From the NCBI GenBank assembly GCA_945952105.1, contig CAMFGZ010000036.1, positions 1-38,078 of the forward strand: 38,078 bases of DNA, given 5' to 3'. Position 1 is the first letter of the stretch; each line of letters begins with the position of its first letter. The position numbers were made by a program, and so were the translations under genes. Below, piece after piece: positions 30,634 through 38,078 of the stretch. The notes under the pieces are model-generated. The model had not been told where the DNA came from. It ran no database searches and saw nothing but the letters and a program-made list of their open reading frames with translations. The DNA comes from an uncultured Rhodospirillaceae bacterium (lineage in GTDB: Bacteria; Pseudomonadota; Alphaproteobacteria; Reyranellales; Reyranellaceae).

Positions 30634-32424
30634 CTACTTGATGATCTCGCGGAAGATGCACTTCTCGACGCCCTCGCCCGAGACCGCGGCACGCTTCGAC
30701 CACTGCCAGAGCGGCGTCCAGTAGGAATCGATCAGCGTGTCGACGGCCTTGCGGTCGTCGACGATGAAGCCGAACTCCTGCAAGTTCACCGGGTACATGT
30801 TGTCGGAGCCGATGTAGAAGACGCGGTCGTCGACCATCCATAGCTTGGAGTGGTTGGCGATGGTCTTGCCGCCCGGCCAGGAATCGTCTGGTCCGAAGCG
30901 GAAGGATGCCAGATGGAAGCGGCTGCACAGCATCGCATTCACCGGGTCGGGGCCCTTGCGGATGGCGTAGCGCGAGCGCGGGTCGGCGGTATCGATGCGT
31001 TTCTGCACGATGTCCTTCAGGCGCTTGGCCAGGACCTGTAGCGGGACGTCGTTGTAGTACGGGCTCCCGCCGTTGCCGATCGAGCCGGGATTCGAGAGCA
31101 CGACATAGACGTCGCCCTCCCGCTCCATCAGGTCGATCATCTCGTCAAGCGAGCTCTCGGGAAACAGGGTGTCCGAGCGCCCCAGGCGGAACCCCAGGTC
31201 CTGCTGGGCGATGCGGATCGTCTTGCGCGCGGCACCGAACATCAGATCCCGCGCCAGCTCACTCTGGTTGGCGAACTCGTCCGTGATGCCGGCCCCCAGG
31301 CGGCCTACGCCCATGATCTCGACACTGCCGTTACCGGCCGCGGCGCGGCGTGTCGCCAAGGCGGCCGGGCAGCGCTGGCCGGGTTCGGGATCGCCGGGGA
31401 CATAGGTCGCGAGCGAGATCGAGTCCTTGTAGTTGAGATTGGCGCAGACATAGCTCCACAACCGATCGGCAAAGCGCGACGCGCTGGCAGCGGCCGGTCC
31501 CCTCACCTCCATGGAGAGGTCGTGGACCGGATTGTCGGTGAGGTAGTCCTCGGTCCAGAGATTGTGACCGCCGACCATGGCTTCGCGTCCATCCACGACG
31601 ATGAACTTGCCGTGGTTCCACGAAAAGCTGTTGCAGGACTCGAGGACAGTGCAGGTTCGCATCGCCGAGACGCTGACCGTGACCCTCGATCCCGGAATGT
31701 CCCGCGCCGTGTCGGTAAGCTCCTTGAGAAAAGCCGCCGCATCCACGCCCTTGGGCGGAAACTGGCCGATCAGGACCCGCACCTCGATCTGGCGGCGGCT
31801 GAAGGCCAGTTCCGCGATGGCCGCTCGAAGCGCGGCCGTGTAGCGGCCCGTCGGCGCCGGCTGCAGTTCGACGATGTCGACGCTCTGCCGGGCGCTGGCG
31901 ACGAGATCGTGAACCCGCAGCGGCAGCGCGTCGGAGTGACCGAGGCAGACCTTGCGCGCGGCGCTCCGCGGGCCCGGCGTGCGCGGCCAGATGGCCCTGC
32001 AGGTCCCACCGTTGCAGTCGGCGTCGGTGCTGCAGGCCGGCAGCGAGATGTCGGGCTCGCAATCCTTGCAGCCCATGGCGAACCAGGCAAGATCATCGGC
32101 CTTGCGGCCCCAGCGGTTCGGTGTCTGCACCAGCCAGTCGACGGCCAGGCTGTTGCCGCGCGTCAGGTCGTAGGTGACACCGGCGAAGAGGCCGGTCGGG
32201 TCGCTTTTCGCCAGCTCGCGCTGCAACTGCTGCAGAGTATCCGGCGCGGACAGGTCGGGAGGCCTGATGTCGCGCTCGCGCCTCAATGCCACGATCGAAG
32301 TAGATGAACGCAGGATGCCGAAATCGCGTTCGGCCTGGCTGTCGCCGACCGCGCTGCTGGGGAGGTCCCCGCTGCAGGAACCGGCGACGACGAGGGTCAG
32401 CAGCAAGGCAAGGCGTCTGAACAT
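30634..32424 (-). CDS. Secreted phospholipase D-like protein with cysteine-rich insert
   Basis: A 596-residue protein with a signal peptide that ends near Cys17 (VAGSC); a lipobox is possible but atypical. Two HKD motifs are complete: His271-Lys273-Asp278 (HGKFIVVDGREAMVGGHN) and His525-Lys527-Asp532 (HSKLWMVDDRVFYIGSDN), so PLD-type phosphodiesterase activity is expected. Between the N-terminus and the first motif, Cys119, 122, 131, 137, 142 and 160 lie within 42 residues, in a C-x2-D-x-DC pattern like small disulfide domains of extracellular proteins. The size and signal suggest periplasmic or extracellular action on phospholipids or a related phosphodiester. ATG 32424 is 67 bases from the divergent MetE-like gene. 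Confidence 0.88.
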   Translation of the reverse strand: MFRRLALLLTLVVAGSCSGDLPSSAVGDSQAERDFGILRSSTSIVALRRERDIRPPDLSAPDTLQQLQRELAKSDPTGLFAGVTYDLTRGNSLAVDWLVQTPNRWGRKADDLAWFAMGCKDCEPDISLPACSTDADCNGGTCRAIWPRTPGPRSAARKVCLGHSDALPLRVHDLVASARQSVDIVELQPAPTGRYTAALRAAIAELAFSRRQIEVRVLIGQFPPKGVDAAAFLKELTDTARDIPGSRVTVSVSAMRTCTVLESCNSFSWNHGKFIVVDGREAMVGGHNLWTEDYLTDNPVHDLSMEVRGPAAASASRFADRLWSYVCANLNYKDSISLATYVPGDPEPGQRCPAALATRRAAAGNGSVEIMGVGRLGAGITDEFANQSELARDLMFGAARKTIRIAQQDLGFRLGRSDTLFPESSLDEMIDLMEREGDVYVVLSNPGSIGNGGSPYYNDVPLQVLAKRLKDIVQKRIDTADPRSRYAIRKGPDPVNAMLCSRFHLASFRFGPDDSWPGGKTIANHSKLWMVDDRVFYIGSDNMYPVNLQEFGFIVDDRKAVDTLIDSYWTPLWQWSKRAAVSGEGVEKCIFREIIK

Positions 32425-32491
32425 GGACAGGGACTTAATCGGGTCCCAGACTGGCGCGCAATCACAGCTTCGAGAGAAACGGAAATTCACC

Positions 32492-33523
32492 ATGGGCGAA
32501 ACGCTCCTGCAGACCACCGTCGTCGGCTCCTATCCCCAGCCGGACTGGCTGGTGAACCGCGACATGCTGAGCAAGGTCGTTCCGCGCACGCGCCTGAAGG
32601 AATTGTGGCGTGTCCCGGAGCCCTGGCTGGAGCAGGCCCAGGACGACGCCACCCTGCTCGCCATTCGCGACATGGAGCGCGCCGGCATCGACATCGTCAC
32701 CGACGGCGAAATGCGGCGCGAAAGCTACTCCAATCGCTTCGCGACCGCCCTGGAGGGGATCGACGACGAGAACCCGGCGGAAATCGTGAACCGGACCGGC
32801 AACCGTACGCCGGTTCCGCGGGTCGTCGGCAGAATCCAGCGCACCCGGCCCATCGAGCTTCGCGACATGCAGTTCCTCCGCGCCAACACGGGACACATGG
32901 CCAAGATCACCCTGCCCGGCCCCTTCACCATGGGCCAACAGGTCAAGGATGAGTTCTACAAGGACGCCGAGGCCATGTGCATGGACTACGCGCAGGCCGT
33001 GAACGAGGAAGCGCACGAACTCGTCAAGGCCGGTGCCGACGTGATCCAGCTCGACGAGCCGTGGTTGCGTAACAATCCTGACGAAGCGCAGCGCTATGCC
33101 GTCAAGGTGATCAACCGCGCCCTGCAGGGCCTGACCGTGCCGACCGTCGTGCATCTCTGCTTCGGCTATGCCGCGGTCGTGACCGGGCTGAAGCCCACCG
33201 GCTATTCATTCCTCCCGCAGCTTTCGGACACGATCGCCCAGCAGATCTCGATCGAATCCGCCCAGCCGAAGATCGACCTCGGCGTACTCAAGGACCTCGC
33301 GCCCAAGAAGGTTATGCTGGGCGTGATCGACCTCAGCGATCCTGAAATCGAAACGCCCCAGAAGGTGGCCGAGCGCATCCGCGCCGGATTGAAGCATATC
33401 GGTCCCGACAAGCTCTTGCCGGCTCCCGATTGCGGGATGAAATACCTGCCGCGGCCAACGGCCTTCGGGAAGCTCAGGGCGCTCAGCGAGGGCGCGGCGA
33501 TCGTGCGGAAGGAACTGAGCTAG
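32492..33523 (+). CDS. Cobalamin-independent methionine synthase C-terminal-like protein
   Basis: A 343-residue protein covering only the C-terminal (catalytic zinc) half of MetE. The zinc ligands match in order: His221 and Cys223 (HLCFGY), Glu255 (SIESAQ) and Cys314 (PAPDCGMKYLP). It begins with TTVVGSYPQPDWL, also typical of the family. Short MetE-like proteins of this sort may use other methyl donors or thiols instead of methyltetrahydrofolate and homocysteine, and are common in catabolic loci. ATG 32492 has a GGAAA string upstream. Its TAG shares CTAG (33520-33523) with the convergent membrane protein gene. Confidence 0.88.
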   Translation: MGETLLQTTVVGSYPQPDWLVNRDMLSKVVPRTRLKELWRVPEPWLEQAQDDATLLAIRDMERAGIDIVTDGEMRRESYSNRFATALEGIDDENPAEIVNRTGNRTPVPRVVGRIQRTRPIELRDMQFLRANTGHMAKITLPGPFTMGQQVKDEFYKDAEAMCMDYAQAVNEEAHELVKAGADVIQLDEPWLRNNPDEAQRYAVKVINRALQGLTVPTVVHLCFGYAAVVTGLKPTGYSFLPQLSDTIAQQISIESAQPKIDLGVLKDLAPKKVMLGVIDLSDPEIETPQKVAERIRAGLKHIGPDKLLPAPDCGMKYLPRPTAFGKLRALSEGAAIVRKELS

Positions 33524-35682
33524 GGGGCGACCTTGCAGGCCAGCGTGCCGTAGTCGCGCCGGCCCGCAACCTGCTCGATGACCATTGTCGCGGGCGGTGT
33601 CACCGACTTCATCCAGGCCTCGACGAGCGCCTTGTTCGAGTTCGCATCGAAGAAGAGACAGCCGGCGCGGGTATTCGCGACGGCGCGGATCCATGCCTCC
33701 TGCTCAGAGCGTAGCCAGAGGCTGTTCTTCGGCGAGGTGATACCCGAGAGCGAGCGCAGGCCACCGAGAAAGTAGAACGAATCCGGATGCGCGATGAGAT
33801 CGTCGAACTTGTACGATCCCAGTTCGACCGGACGTCCCTGCAGCCGCTCGCGCAGCAGGCGGAAGACCTCCTCGGCCTCGGCGAAGTCCGGATGGTTCCG
33901 GAAGGCCGTCTGGTAACGCGAAATTGGCGAGTAGAGCGCCGCCAGGTCCACAGCCTGTCCCCGATGGCTTCGCAGCTCGCGGTAGAGGTTCACCGACGCC
34001 ACCGTGTCGCGCCACGTGGCACCTAGCCCGGCTACCCTGTTCTTAGCCCCGCTCCCTCCGTCGACCACGGCCTCGACGATGAGTGCCAGCGACAAAGCCA
34101 TCAAAGCAGTCCGTCCGAGGCCCGGGCCGAGGCAGCGCCAGACGAAGACCGGCAGCATCAGGAGAAACAGCGGCAAAAGGAAAGACGGCCCGGCGAGATG
34201 TGAGACGTCCGCACGCATCAAGGCAAACAGGTGCAGGATGAAGGCCCCGACCAGCACGCCGGCAAACTTGCGAACGAAGGTCCGCGTCTTTTCGTCGGCA
34301 CCGCCCCACTTGCGGCCCAGGAAGGCGGCCAGCAAGCCCAGCATGACCAGAAGAAGGAGGACCAGCCCATAAGTGAGTAGCAGCGGTCTGAATTCCTCAC
34401 CCGACACCGCGAACGCCGATTGTAAGCGTCCGTGCACGACCCTCAGCGTGATCTCGATGCCGAGATTGTCCGACCAGATCGAGTTGGAGACGCCCGCCGT
34501 CACCAGGCTCGATTTGGCGTTGGCCAGCGACACGACTTCGAGAAAGTGCGACGGCCCCACGAAGGCCGAGACCAGCCCGACGAAGAGAAGGATCCCGGTC
34601 ACGGCAAAAAGTGCCGCAAAGCGCGCGATCGCCCTCGCCCCCATGCCGGAGGCCGGCCCGAACAAAGCGAGCGAGAAGGCGAACACCAGGAAACCAGCCG
34701 TCAGGTTCTCCTGACTGAGAAAGCCGCCGATCCCCCAGACGGCTCCTGCCAGCACCGGCACCAGCCAGCCTCGCCGCGCGGCGCCGGCACCCAGCAGCAG
34801 CCAGGCGAGCCATAGCGACAGGATGGGTATGAACAGCCAGCGGGTTAGAACCGCCCAACCGGCGAGATCGATTCGCTCGATGGGGCTCGGCCACAATGCC
34901 CAGCCGGCCAGTCCAGCAACGGCCCAGCCAAAGCCCAGAAACTGCTGCACGACGACGAAGAAGACGACAATGCAGACCACGTTCAGCAGCAGGTTGGCCG
35001 CGAAGAATCCGTGATTGCTGAAATGCACCAGGTCGGTGAGACGGCTCAGGAGCACCTGGTTGCCGGGCCCATACTGCGTCTGCGCCTCGAGATAGGGCAC
35101 GGCGCCGAGCTTGATCTGCTGCAGCGAACTCAGATGGACGTGGGAATGGATGTCGTAGAAGCGCGCCAGTGCGGTGTCGTTGATGACGCCGACACCGCGC
35201 AATGTCGGAAGGCCGAGCCAGCAATAGGCAAGAATCGCGATGGCGAGGCCGCCGAGAAACTGGAGCGGCCACCTGCTTCGCCCTCCGCCGCTGTCCGGCC
35301 GGGACACCGCCGGCGCACCCTCGATGTGGGCGATCCAAAGCCAATGGAAGGCTATGAAGGCGCCGATGCCGAGATAGCCGAACACCAGGGCGCGCTTGTC
35401 CATGCGGCCCCAGTCGATCACCTCGTCTCCCGCAGCGATGGCCCCCGACGGGGCAAGCGCCAGACAACAGTAACCGAAGATCGCGCCGACGACGCCCACG
35501 GCGTAGAGCACGGGACCGTTCGCTGCCTGGCGCCGCCGTGCGCTCGAATGCACGACACCGAGAGCCGCCAGGCTCGTCGCCAGCCCGACCCCGAGGAAGA
35601 GGCCGCGCGATTCCAGTACGCCGACCTCGACGATCATCAGGATCGCCGCGACCAGGCATGTCAGTCGCTCCCGGCCGTTCAC
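33520..35682 (-). CDS. Large polytopic membrane protein, GT-C glycosyltransferase-like
   Basis: A 720-residue protein with about a dozen hydrophobic segments in the first ~540 residues and a C-terminal soluble region of ~180 residues. Between helices lies YDIHSHVHLSSLQQI, then PYLEAQTQYGPGNQVL, a pattern seen in GT-C-fold and related polytopic glycosyltransferase-like proteins; an acidic residue of the early loop would be the catalytic candidate. The exact family is not certain. The start is GTG 35682, overlapping the stop of the DPM1-GtrA gene (GTGA) with GGAAAG upstream. It likely uses a polyprenyl-linked sugar made by that gene, transferring it on the periplasmic side. That is inference. 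Confidence 0.78.
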   Translation of the reverse strand: MNGRERLTCLVAAILMIVEVGVLESRGLFLGVGLATSLAALGVVHSSARRRQAANGPVLYAVGVVGAIFGYCCLALAPSGAIAAGDEVIDWGRMDKRALVFGYLGIGAFIAFHWLWIAHIEGAPAVSRPDSGGGRSRWPLQFLGGLAIAILAYCWLGLPTLRGVGVINDTALARFYDIHSHVHLSSLQQIKLGAVPYLEAQTQYGPGNQVLLSRLTDLVHFSNHGFFAANLLLNVVCIVVFFVVVQQFLGFGWAVAGLAGWALWPSPIERIDLAGWAVLTRWLFIPILSLWLAWLLLGAGAARRGWLVPVLAGAVWGIGGFLSQENLTAGFLVFAFSLALFGPASGMGARAIARFAALFAVTGILLFVGLVSAFVGPSHFLEVVSLANAKSSLVTAGVSNSIWSDNLGIEITLRVVHGRLQSAFAVSGEEFRPLLLTYGLVLLLLVMLGLLAAFLGRKWGGADEKTRTFVRKFAGVLVGAFILHLFALMRADVSHLAGPSFLLPLFLLMLPVFVWRCLGPGLGRTALMALSLALIVEAVVDGGSGAKNRVAGLGATWRDTVASVNLYRELRSHRGQAVDLAALYSPISRYQTAFRNHPDFAEAEEVFRLLRERLQGRPVELGSYKFDDLIAHPDSFYFLGGLRSLSGITSPKNSLWLRSEQEAWIRAVANTRAGCLFFDANSNKALVEAWMKSVTPPATMVIEQVAGRRDYGTLACKVAP

Positions 35683-36737
35683 GTGGCGGCTTTCCGGAAC
35701 ACGGAGGAACGGCCCCAGATCAGCCGGTTCGAGACCACGAACCGCCAGATCACGTCGATGAATATCCCCATGCAGGCCGCGATGAACGTATGGCCCTTGA
35801 AATGAACGTATGTGAGCTGCGCGGTGCTGACATTGGCCACGATGCCGAACGAGGCGATGACGCTGTAGAGCAACAGGCCCTTGTAGTAGTTGCCGCTTCT
35901 CAGCCGCGTCGTCGGGTATGTCAGGACGTTGTTGATGGTGAAATTGAAGATCATCGCGGCGATCGTGGCCAGTGCCTGCGACAGCCAGAAGACCGCGCCC
36001 GCCGCGAGACAGGCATAAAGCATCGAGAAATGGACGCTCGAGCCGATCACCCCAACGCCGACGAAACTCACGAGGCGCGGCGGCAGAAGGCCCGCCGACA
36101 GCTTGGAGATCACGTCGCAGAGCAGCGCCCACAGGATATGGGTCTGCCGCACCGGACGACCGCCGATCGGCGCACGCACGTCCGACGGCAGCTCCCGCAG
36201 GCTGGCCTTGCGGTTGAGATGGACGAGATCGAAGAACACGCGGAACGCATCGCCTTGCATGCGCGGGATCGAACGGAGGAAGAAAGTCCGCGAGGTCGCA
36301 AAGAAGCCGCTCAGCGGATCGGCGAGATCGCGTCCGAGGTAGAGATTGATCGCCCGGTTGGCGAGGTCCGCCGGCTGCGGCCGCGCCGCCGAGGCAATGT
36401 CGCTGCCCTGCTTCAATGCGTCGAGCATGTGGGGGATCAGCGCAGGATCGTGCCGAAGATCACCCCCCATTACGACGACGACCTCGCCGTGGGCCGCCTG
36501 CACACCCCAGTGAACCGCCGACGCGGCTCCGCGATCCTGAATGCGTTGCACGCAGCGGATGTTGGGCCGGCCCTCGGCCAGCCGCCTAACGATGTCACCG
36601 GTCCCGTCCGGCGAGTTGTCGTCGACGACGATGACTTCCCAGGCATGTCCCGACAGGGTCGCCGTCAGGTTCTCGATCACAAGGCCGATGTTCGCGGCCT
36701 CATTGAAGGTCGGTACGACGATCGACACCTCGGTCAT
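35679..36737 (-). CDS. DPM1-like GT2 glycosyltransferase fused to GtrA domain
   Basis: A 352-residue protein. Residues 1 to about 210 form a GT2 dolichol-phosphate mannosyltransferase-like domain (SIVVPTFNEAANIG, VIVVDDNSPDGTGDIV, GAASAVHWGVQAAHG). Residues about 215-345 form a GtrA domain with four hydrophobic helices (LVSFVGVGVIGSSVHFSML onward). It should make a polyprenyl-phosphate sugar and help flip it. The DxD equivalent reads MGGDLRHDP at 90-98, so the first Asp of the common DAD motif is Gly91. ATG 36737 is 10 bases after the methyltransferase stop. The stop overlaps the GTG of the membrane protein gene. Confidence 0.9.
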   Translation of the reverse strand: MTEVSIVVPTFNEAANIGLVIENLTATLSGHAWEVIVVDDNSPDGTGDIVRRLAEGRPNIRCVQRIQDRGAASAVHWGVQAAHGEVVVVMGGDLRHDPALIPHMLDALKQGSDIASAARPQPADLANRAINLYLGRDLADPLSGFFATSRTFFLRSIPRMQGDAFRVFFDLVHLNRKASLRELPSDVRAPIGGRPVRQTHILWALLCDVISKLSAGLLPPRLVSFVGVGVIGSSVHFSMLYACLAAGAVFWLSQALATIAAMIFNFTINNVLTYPTTRLRSGNYYKGLLLYSVIASFGIVANVSTAQLTYVHFKGHTFIAACMGIFIDVIWRFVVSNRLIWGRSSVFRKAAT

Positions 36738-36747
36738 CGTCGCACGC

Positions 36748-37464
36748 TCAAGACCGCGCCGTCGCGAGGAGGAGATTGCCGATGCCGAAGTGACCGAAGC
36801 CCGTCTCGACGGCGTGAAGCACATTGGCGGCGCCGAGTCCCAGGACCGCAGTGAAAGGTGCGAAGCCCACGACGCTCTTGATCTCGATCGCACCGTAACC
36901 GGCGGTCGCGAGATGGGATTCCAGCAATTGCCTCGTATATTTGTTGATGTGCTGCTCGATGTAGTTCACCGGCGACCTGGCATTCACGCCGATCTCGATC
37001 AGCGGCCACAGCGACCGGTAATTGGGCGTCGTGACGACCAGCACGCCGTCCGGCGTCAGAAGCCGGCGCGCCTCCGCCAGCAGGCCCGTGGCGGCCTCGG
37101 GGGTCAAATGCTCGATCAATTCGATCATCGTGATGGCGTCGAACCGCTCGCCCGCCTCCACGAGGCCCGCGACCGACCTCGCCGAGAAGCGGTGATGGAC
37201 GTTCCCATAGGTCTGCGTTGCATAGCCGATCTGCGACGCACTGAGATCGATGCCGAGCGCCTCGATTCCGTCGAGATAATTGCCGATGAAAGTACCCGGG
37301 CCGCAGCCGACATCGAGAAGCCGCCGTGGCCTGCCCAGATGGGCCGCGACCGAGCGGAACTTCAGGTCATGCCAGCAAAATCGGACCCCGGATCTCTGCT
37401 GATAGATCTTGTCATAGAACCCGGGCGGAATTCTGCCCTCGTAGTCGTAAGCCGCGTCTTCCAT
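36748..37464 (-). CDS. Class I SAM-dependent methyltransferase
   Basis: A 238-residue methyltransferase. The SAM-binding motif I is LLDVGCGPGTFIG at about 49-61, motif II is ALGIDLSASQIGYA, and ITMIELIEHLTPE is the post-motif region. A hydrophobic C-terminal segment follows (VVGFAPFTAVLGLGAANVLHA), suggesting membrane or lipid contact. It is the first gene of the sugar-lipid operon. It may methylate a sugar or lipid intermediate. ATG 37464 begins after a 108-base gap from the amidohydrolase. Confidence 0.88.
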   Translation of the reverse strand: MEDAAYDYEGRIPPGFYDKIYQQRSGVRFCWHDLKFRSVAAHLGRPRRLLDVGCGPGTFIGNYLDGIEALGIDLSASQIGYATQTYGNVHHRFSARSVAGLVEAGERFDAITMIELIEHLTPEAATGLLAEARRLLTPDGVLVVTTPNYRSLWPLIEIGVNARSPVNYIEQHINKYTRQLLESHLATAGYGAIEIKSVVGFAPFTAVLGLGAANVLHAVETGFGHFGIGNLLLATARS

Positions 37465-37572
37465 TGCCGATGTTCAGCACCCTGCGGTAGCATTGCAGAT
37501 CAACTGCGAGACCGCCGCCCACGAGCGGCCCCGCTTGTCTTGGACTGCAGACTGCAAAGACGCAAGCGCGTG
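37465..37572. other. Intergenic gap between amidohydrolase and methyltransferase
   Basis: This 108-base gap holds a two-unit tandem repeat of GACTGCA (37544-37557) and a short GCCGC/GCGGC dyad (37514-37533 region), but no convincing promoter boxes or T-run terminator on either strand. It could still contain the promoter of the methyltransferase operon. Confidence 0.4.
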
Positions 37573-38078
37573 TCAGCGCGCACCCGTTCCCTTCAGCACC
37601 GAACCGGCATAAGCCCCCGTCGCCTCGCCATTTTCGAAGGCCACAGCGCCGTTGACCAAGGTCGCCTTGATGCCTTCGGCCTTTTGGACGAGGCGCCTCG
37701 CCCCACCGGGCAGGTCTCGCTCGACCGTCGGCAGGCTGGGCCGGATCCGGTCCTCCTCGAACAGGTTCAGATCGGCCCTGAAGCCTTCCCGGACCAGCCC
37801 GCGGTCGGTCATCTCCCATGCGACGGCGTTGTCACGCGTGATTTTCCTGACCGCCTCTTCCAGCGAGAAGGCGCGGCGCTTGCGCACCCAGTAACTCAAC
37901 AGGTGCGTCTGCAGCGACGAGCCCATCTCCTGTGCAACATGGGCGCCGGAATCCGAGAAGGTCGCCAGCGTGCGCGGGTGCTTCAGGATGCCCAGCACGT
38001 CGTCCGGCGTCTCGTTGACCAGTGGCTGGACATAGACCTGGTTCTCGTTGGCCAGCGACAGGTCGATCATGACTTCGA
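37573..38078 (-). CDS. Amidohydrolase (N-acyl-D-amino-acid deacylase-like), 5' end cut by window
   Basis: Only the C-terminal ~168 residues are present; the gene runs off the right edge. The segment FSDSGAHV carries the metal-binding Asp of the amidohydrolase superfamily, and SLEEAVRKITRDNAVAWEMTDRG, VREGFRADLNLFEEDRI and the final IKATLVNGAVAFENGEATG form the usual C-terminal beta-sandwich return. The overall pattern is that of D-aminoacylase / N-acyl-D-amino-acid deacylase or a related dihydroorotase-like hydrolase. The substrate is unknown. Confidence 0.85.
   Translation of the reverse strand, partial: EVMIDLSLANENQVYVQPLVNETPDDVLGILKHPRTLATFSDSGAHVAQEMGSSLQTHLLSYWVRKRRAFSLEEAVRKITRDNAVAWEMTDRGLVREGFRADLNLFEEDRIRPSLPTVERDLPGGARRLVQKAEGIKATLVNGAVAFENGEATGAYAGSVLKGTGAR

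Noticed and set aside
37544..37557. Tandem GACTGCA repeat as a start of a repeat array
   Set aside because: Only two units, in a 108-base gap, with no spacing pattern; not a CRISPR or satellite.

Overview
The window looks like GC-rich chromosomal DNA from an alphaproteobacterium, possibly Reyranella-like or another relative of the Rhizobiales/Rhodospirillales. This is inference, based on the GC-rich third positions, frequent GTG/TTG starts, tight 1-4 bp gene overlaps, a mobile palindromic intergenic element of a kind common in those groups, and a catabolic gene set (Bug/TctC binding protein, Rieske oxygenase, nitronate monooxygenase, several amidases and GSTs). No rRNA, tRNA, insertion sequence, prophage or CRISPR was seen. 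No stretch longer than about 300 bases lacks a gene; the largest gap, 10168-10388, holds two hairpins.

Layout. (1) 153-5154, minus strand: one compact operon reading P450, PP2C phosphatase, asparaginase-II (interrupted by an in-frame amber codon), RumA-type RNA methyltransferase, SDR oxidoreductase. (2) 5215-9077, plus strand: two adjacent acyl-CoA ligases, divergent from the P450, then a GST. (3) 9085-11330, minus: an uncharacterised small basic protein, a GNAT acetyltransferase and a DHDPS-family lyase. (4) 11390-14857, plus: an XylX-like FAH-family protein, a palindromic repeat, an amidase and an RluA-type pseudouridine synthase. (5) 14829-21317, minus: hydrolase, zinc alcohol dehydrogenase, GST, then an exporter-like set of a secreted NEW3-domain protein with a C-terminal anchor, ABC ATPase, second copy of the palindromic repeat, ABC-2 permease, and an uncharacterised protein probably started at CTG. 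(6) 21365-25712, plus: phthalate-dioxygenase-type Rieske oxygenase, glutamine-synthetase-like ligase, ABM-fold protein, Bug/TctC solute-binding protein, CutA. (7) 25709-29202: two divergent regulator pairs, VOC protein/TetR with a clear 8-3-8 operator and nitronate monooxygenase/LysR, and a frameshifted VOC gene. (8) 29221-33523: amidase, a secreted phospholipase-D-like protein with a cysteine-rich insert, and a MetE-C-terminal-like protein. (9) 33520-37464, minus: methyltransferase, DPM1-like glycosyltransferase fused to GtrA, and a large polytopic GT-C-like membrane protein, probably a lipid-linked glycosylation set. (10) The right edge cuts an amidohydrolase.

Together this is a metabolic accessory region for taking up, activating (CoA ligation, glutamylation), oxidising (P450, Rieske, nitronate monooxygenase) and hydrolysing small organic compounds, with housekeeping RNA-modification genes and two envelope modules. 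The least explained parts are the Rieske/GS-like operon, the NEW3/ABC-2/unknown operon, and the cysteine-rich PLD protein. Two genes are broken by single-base-type lesions, which may be real decay or sequence errors.
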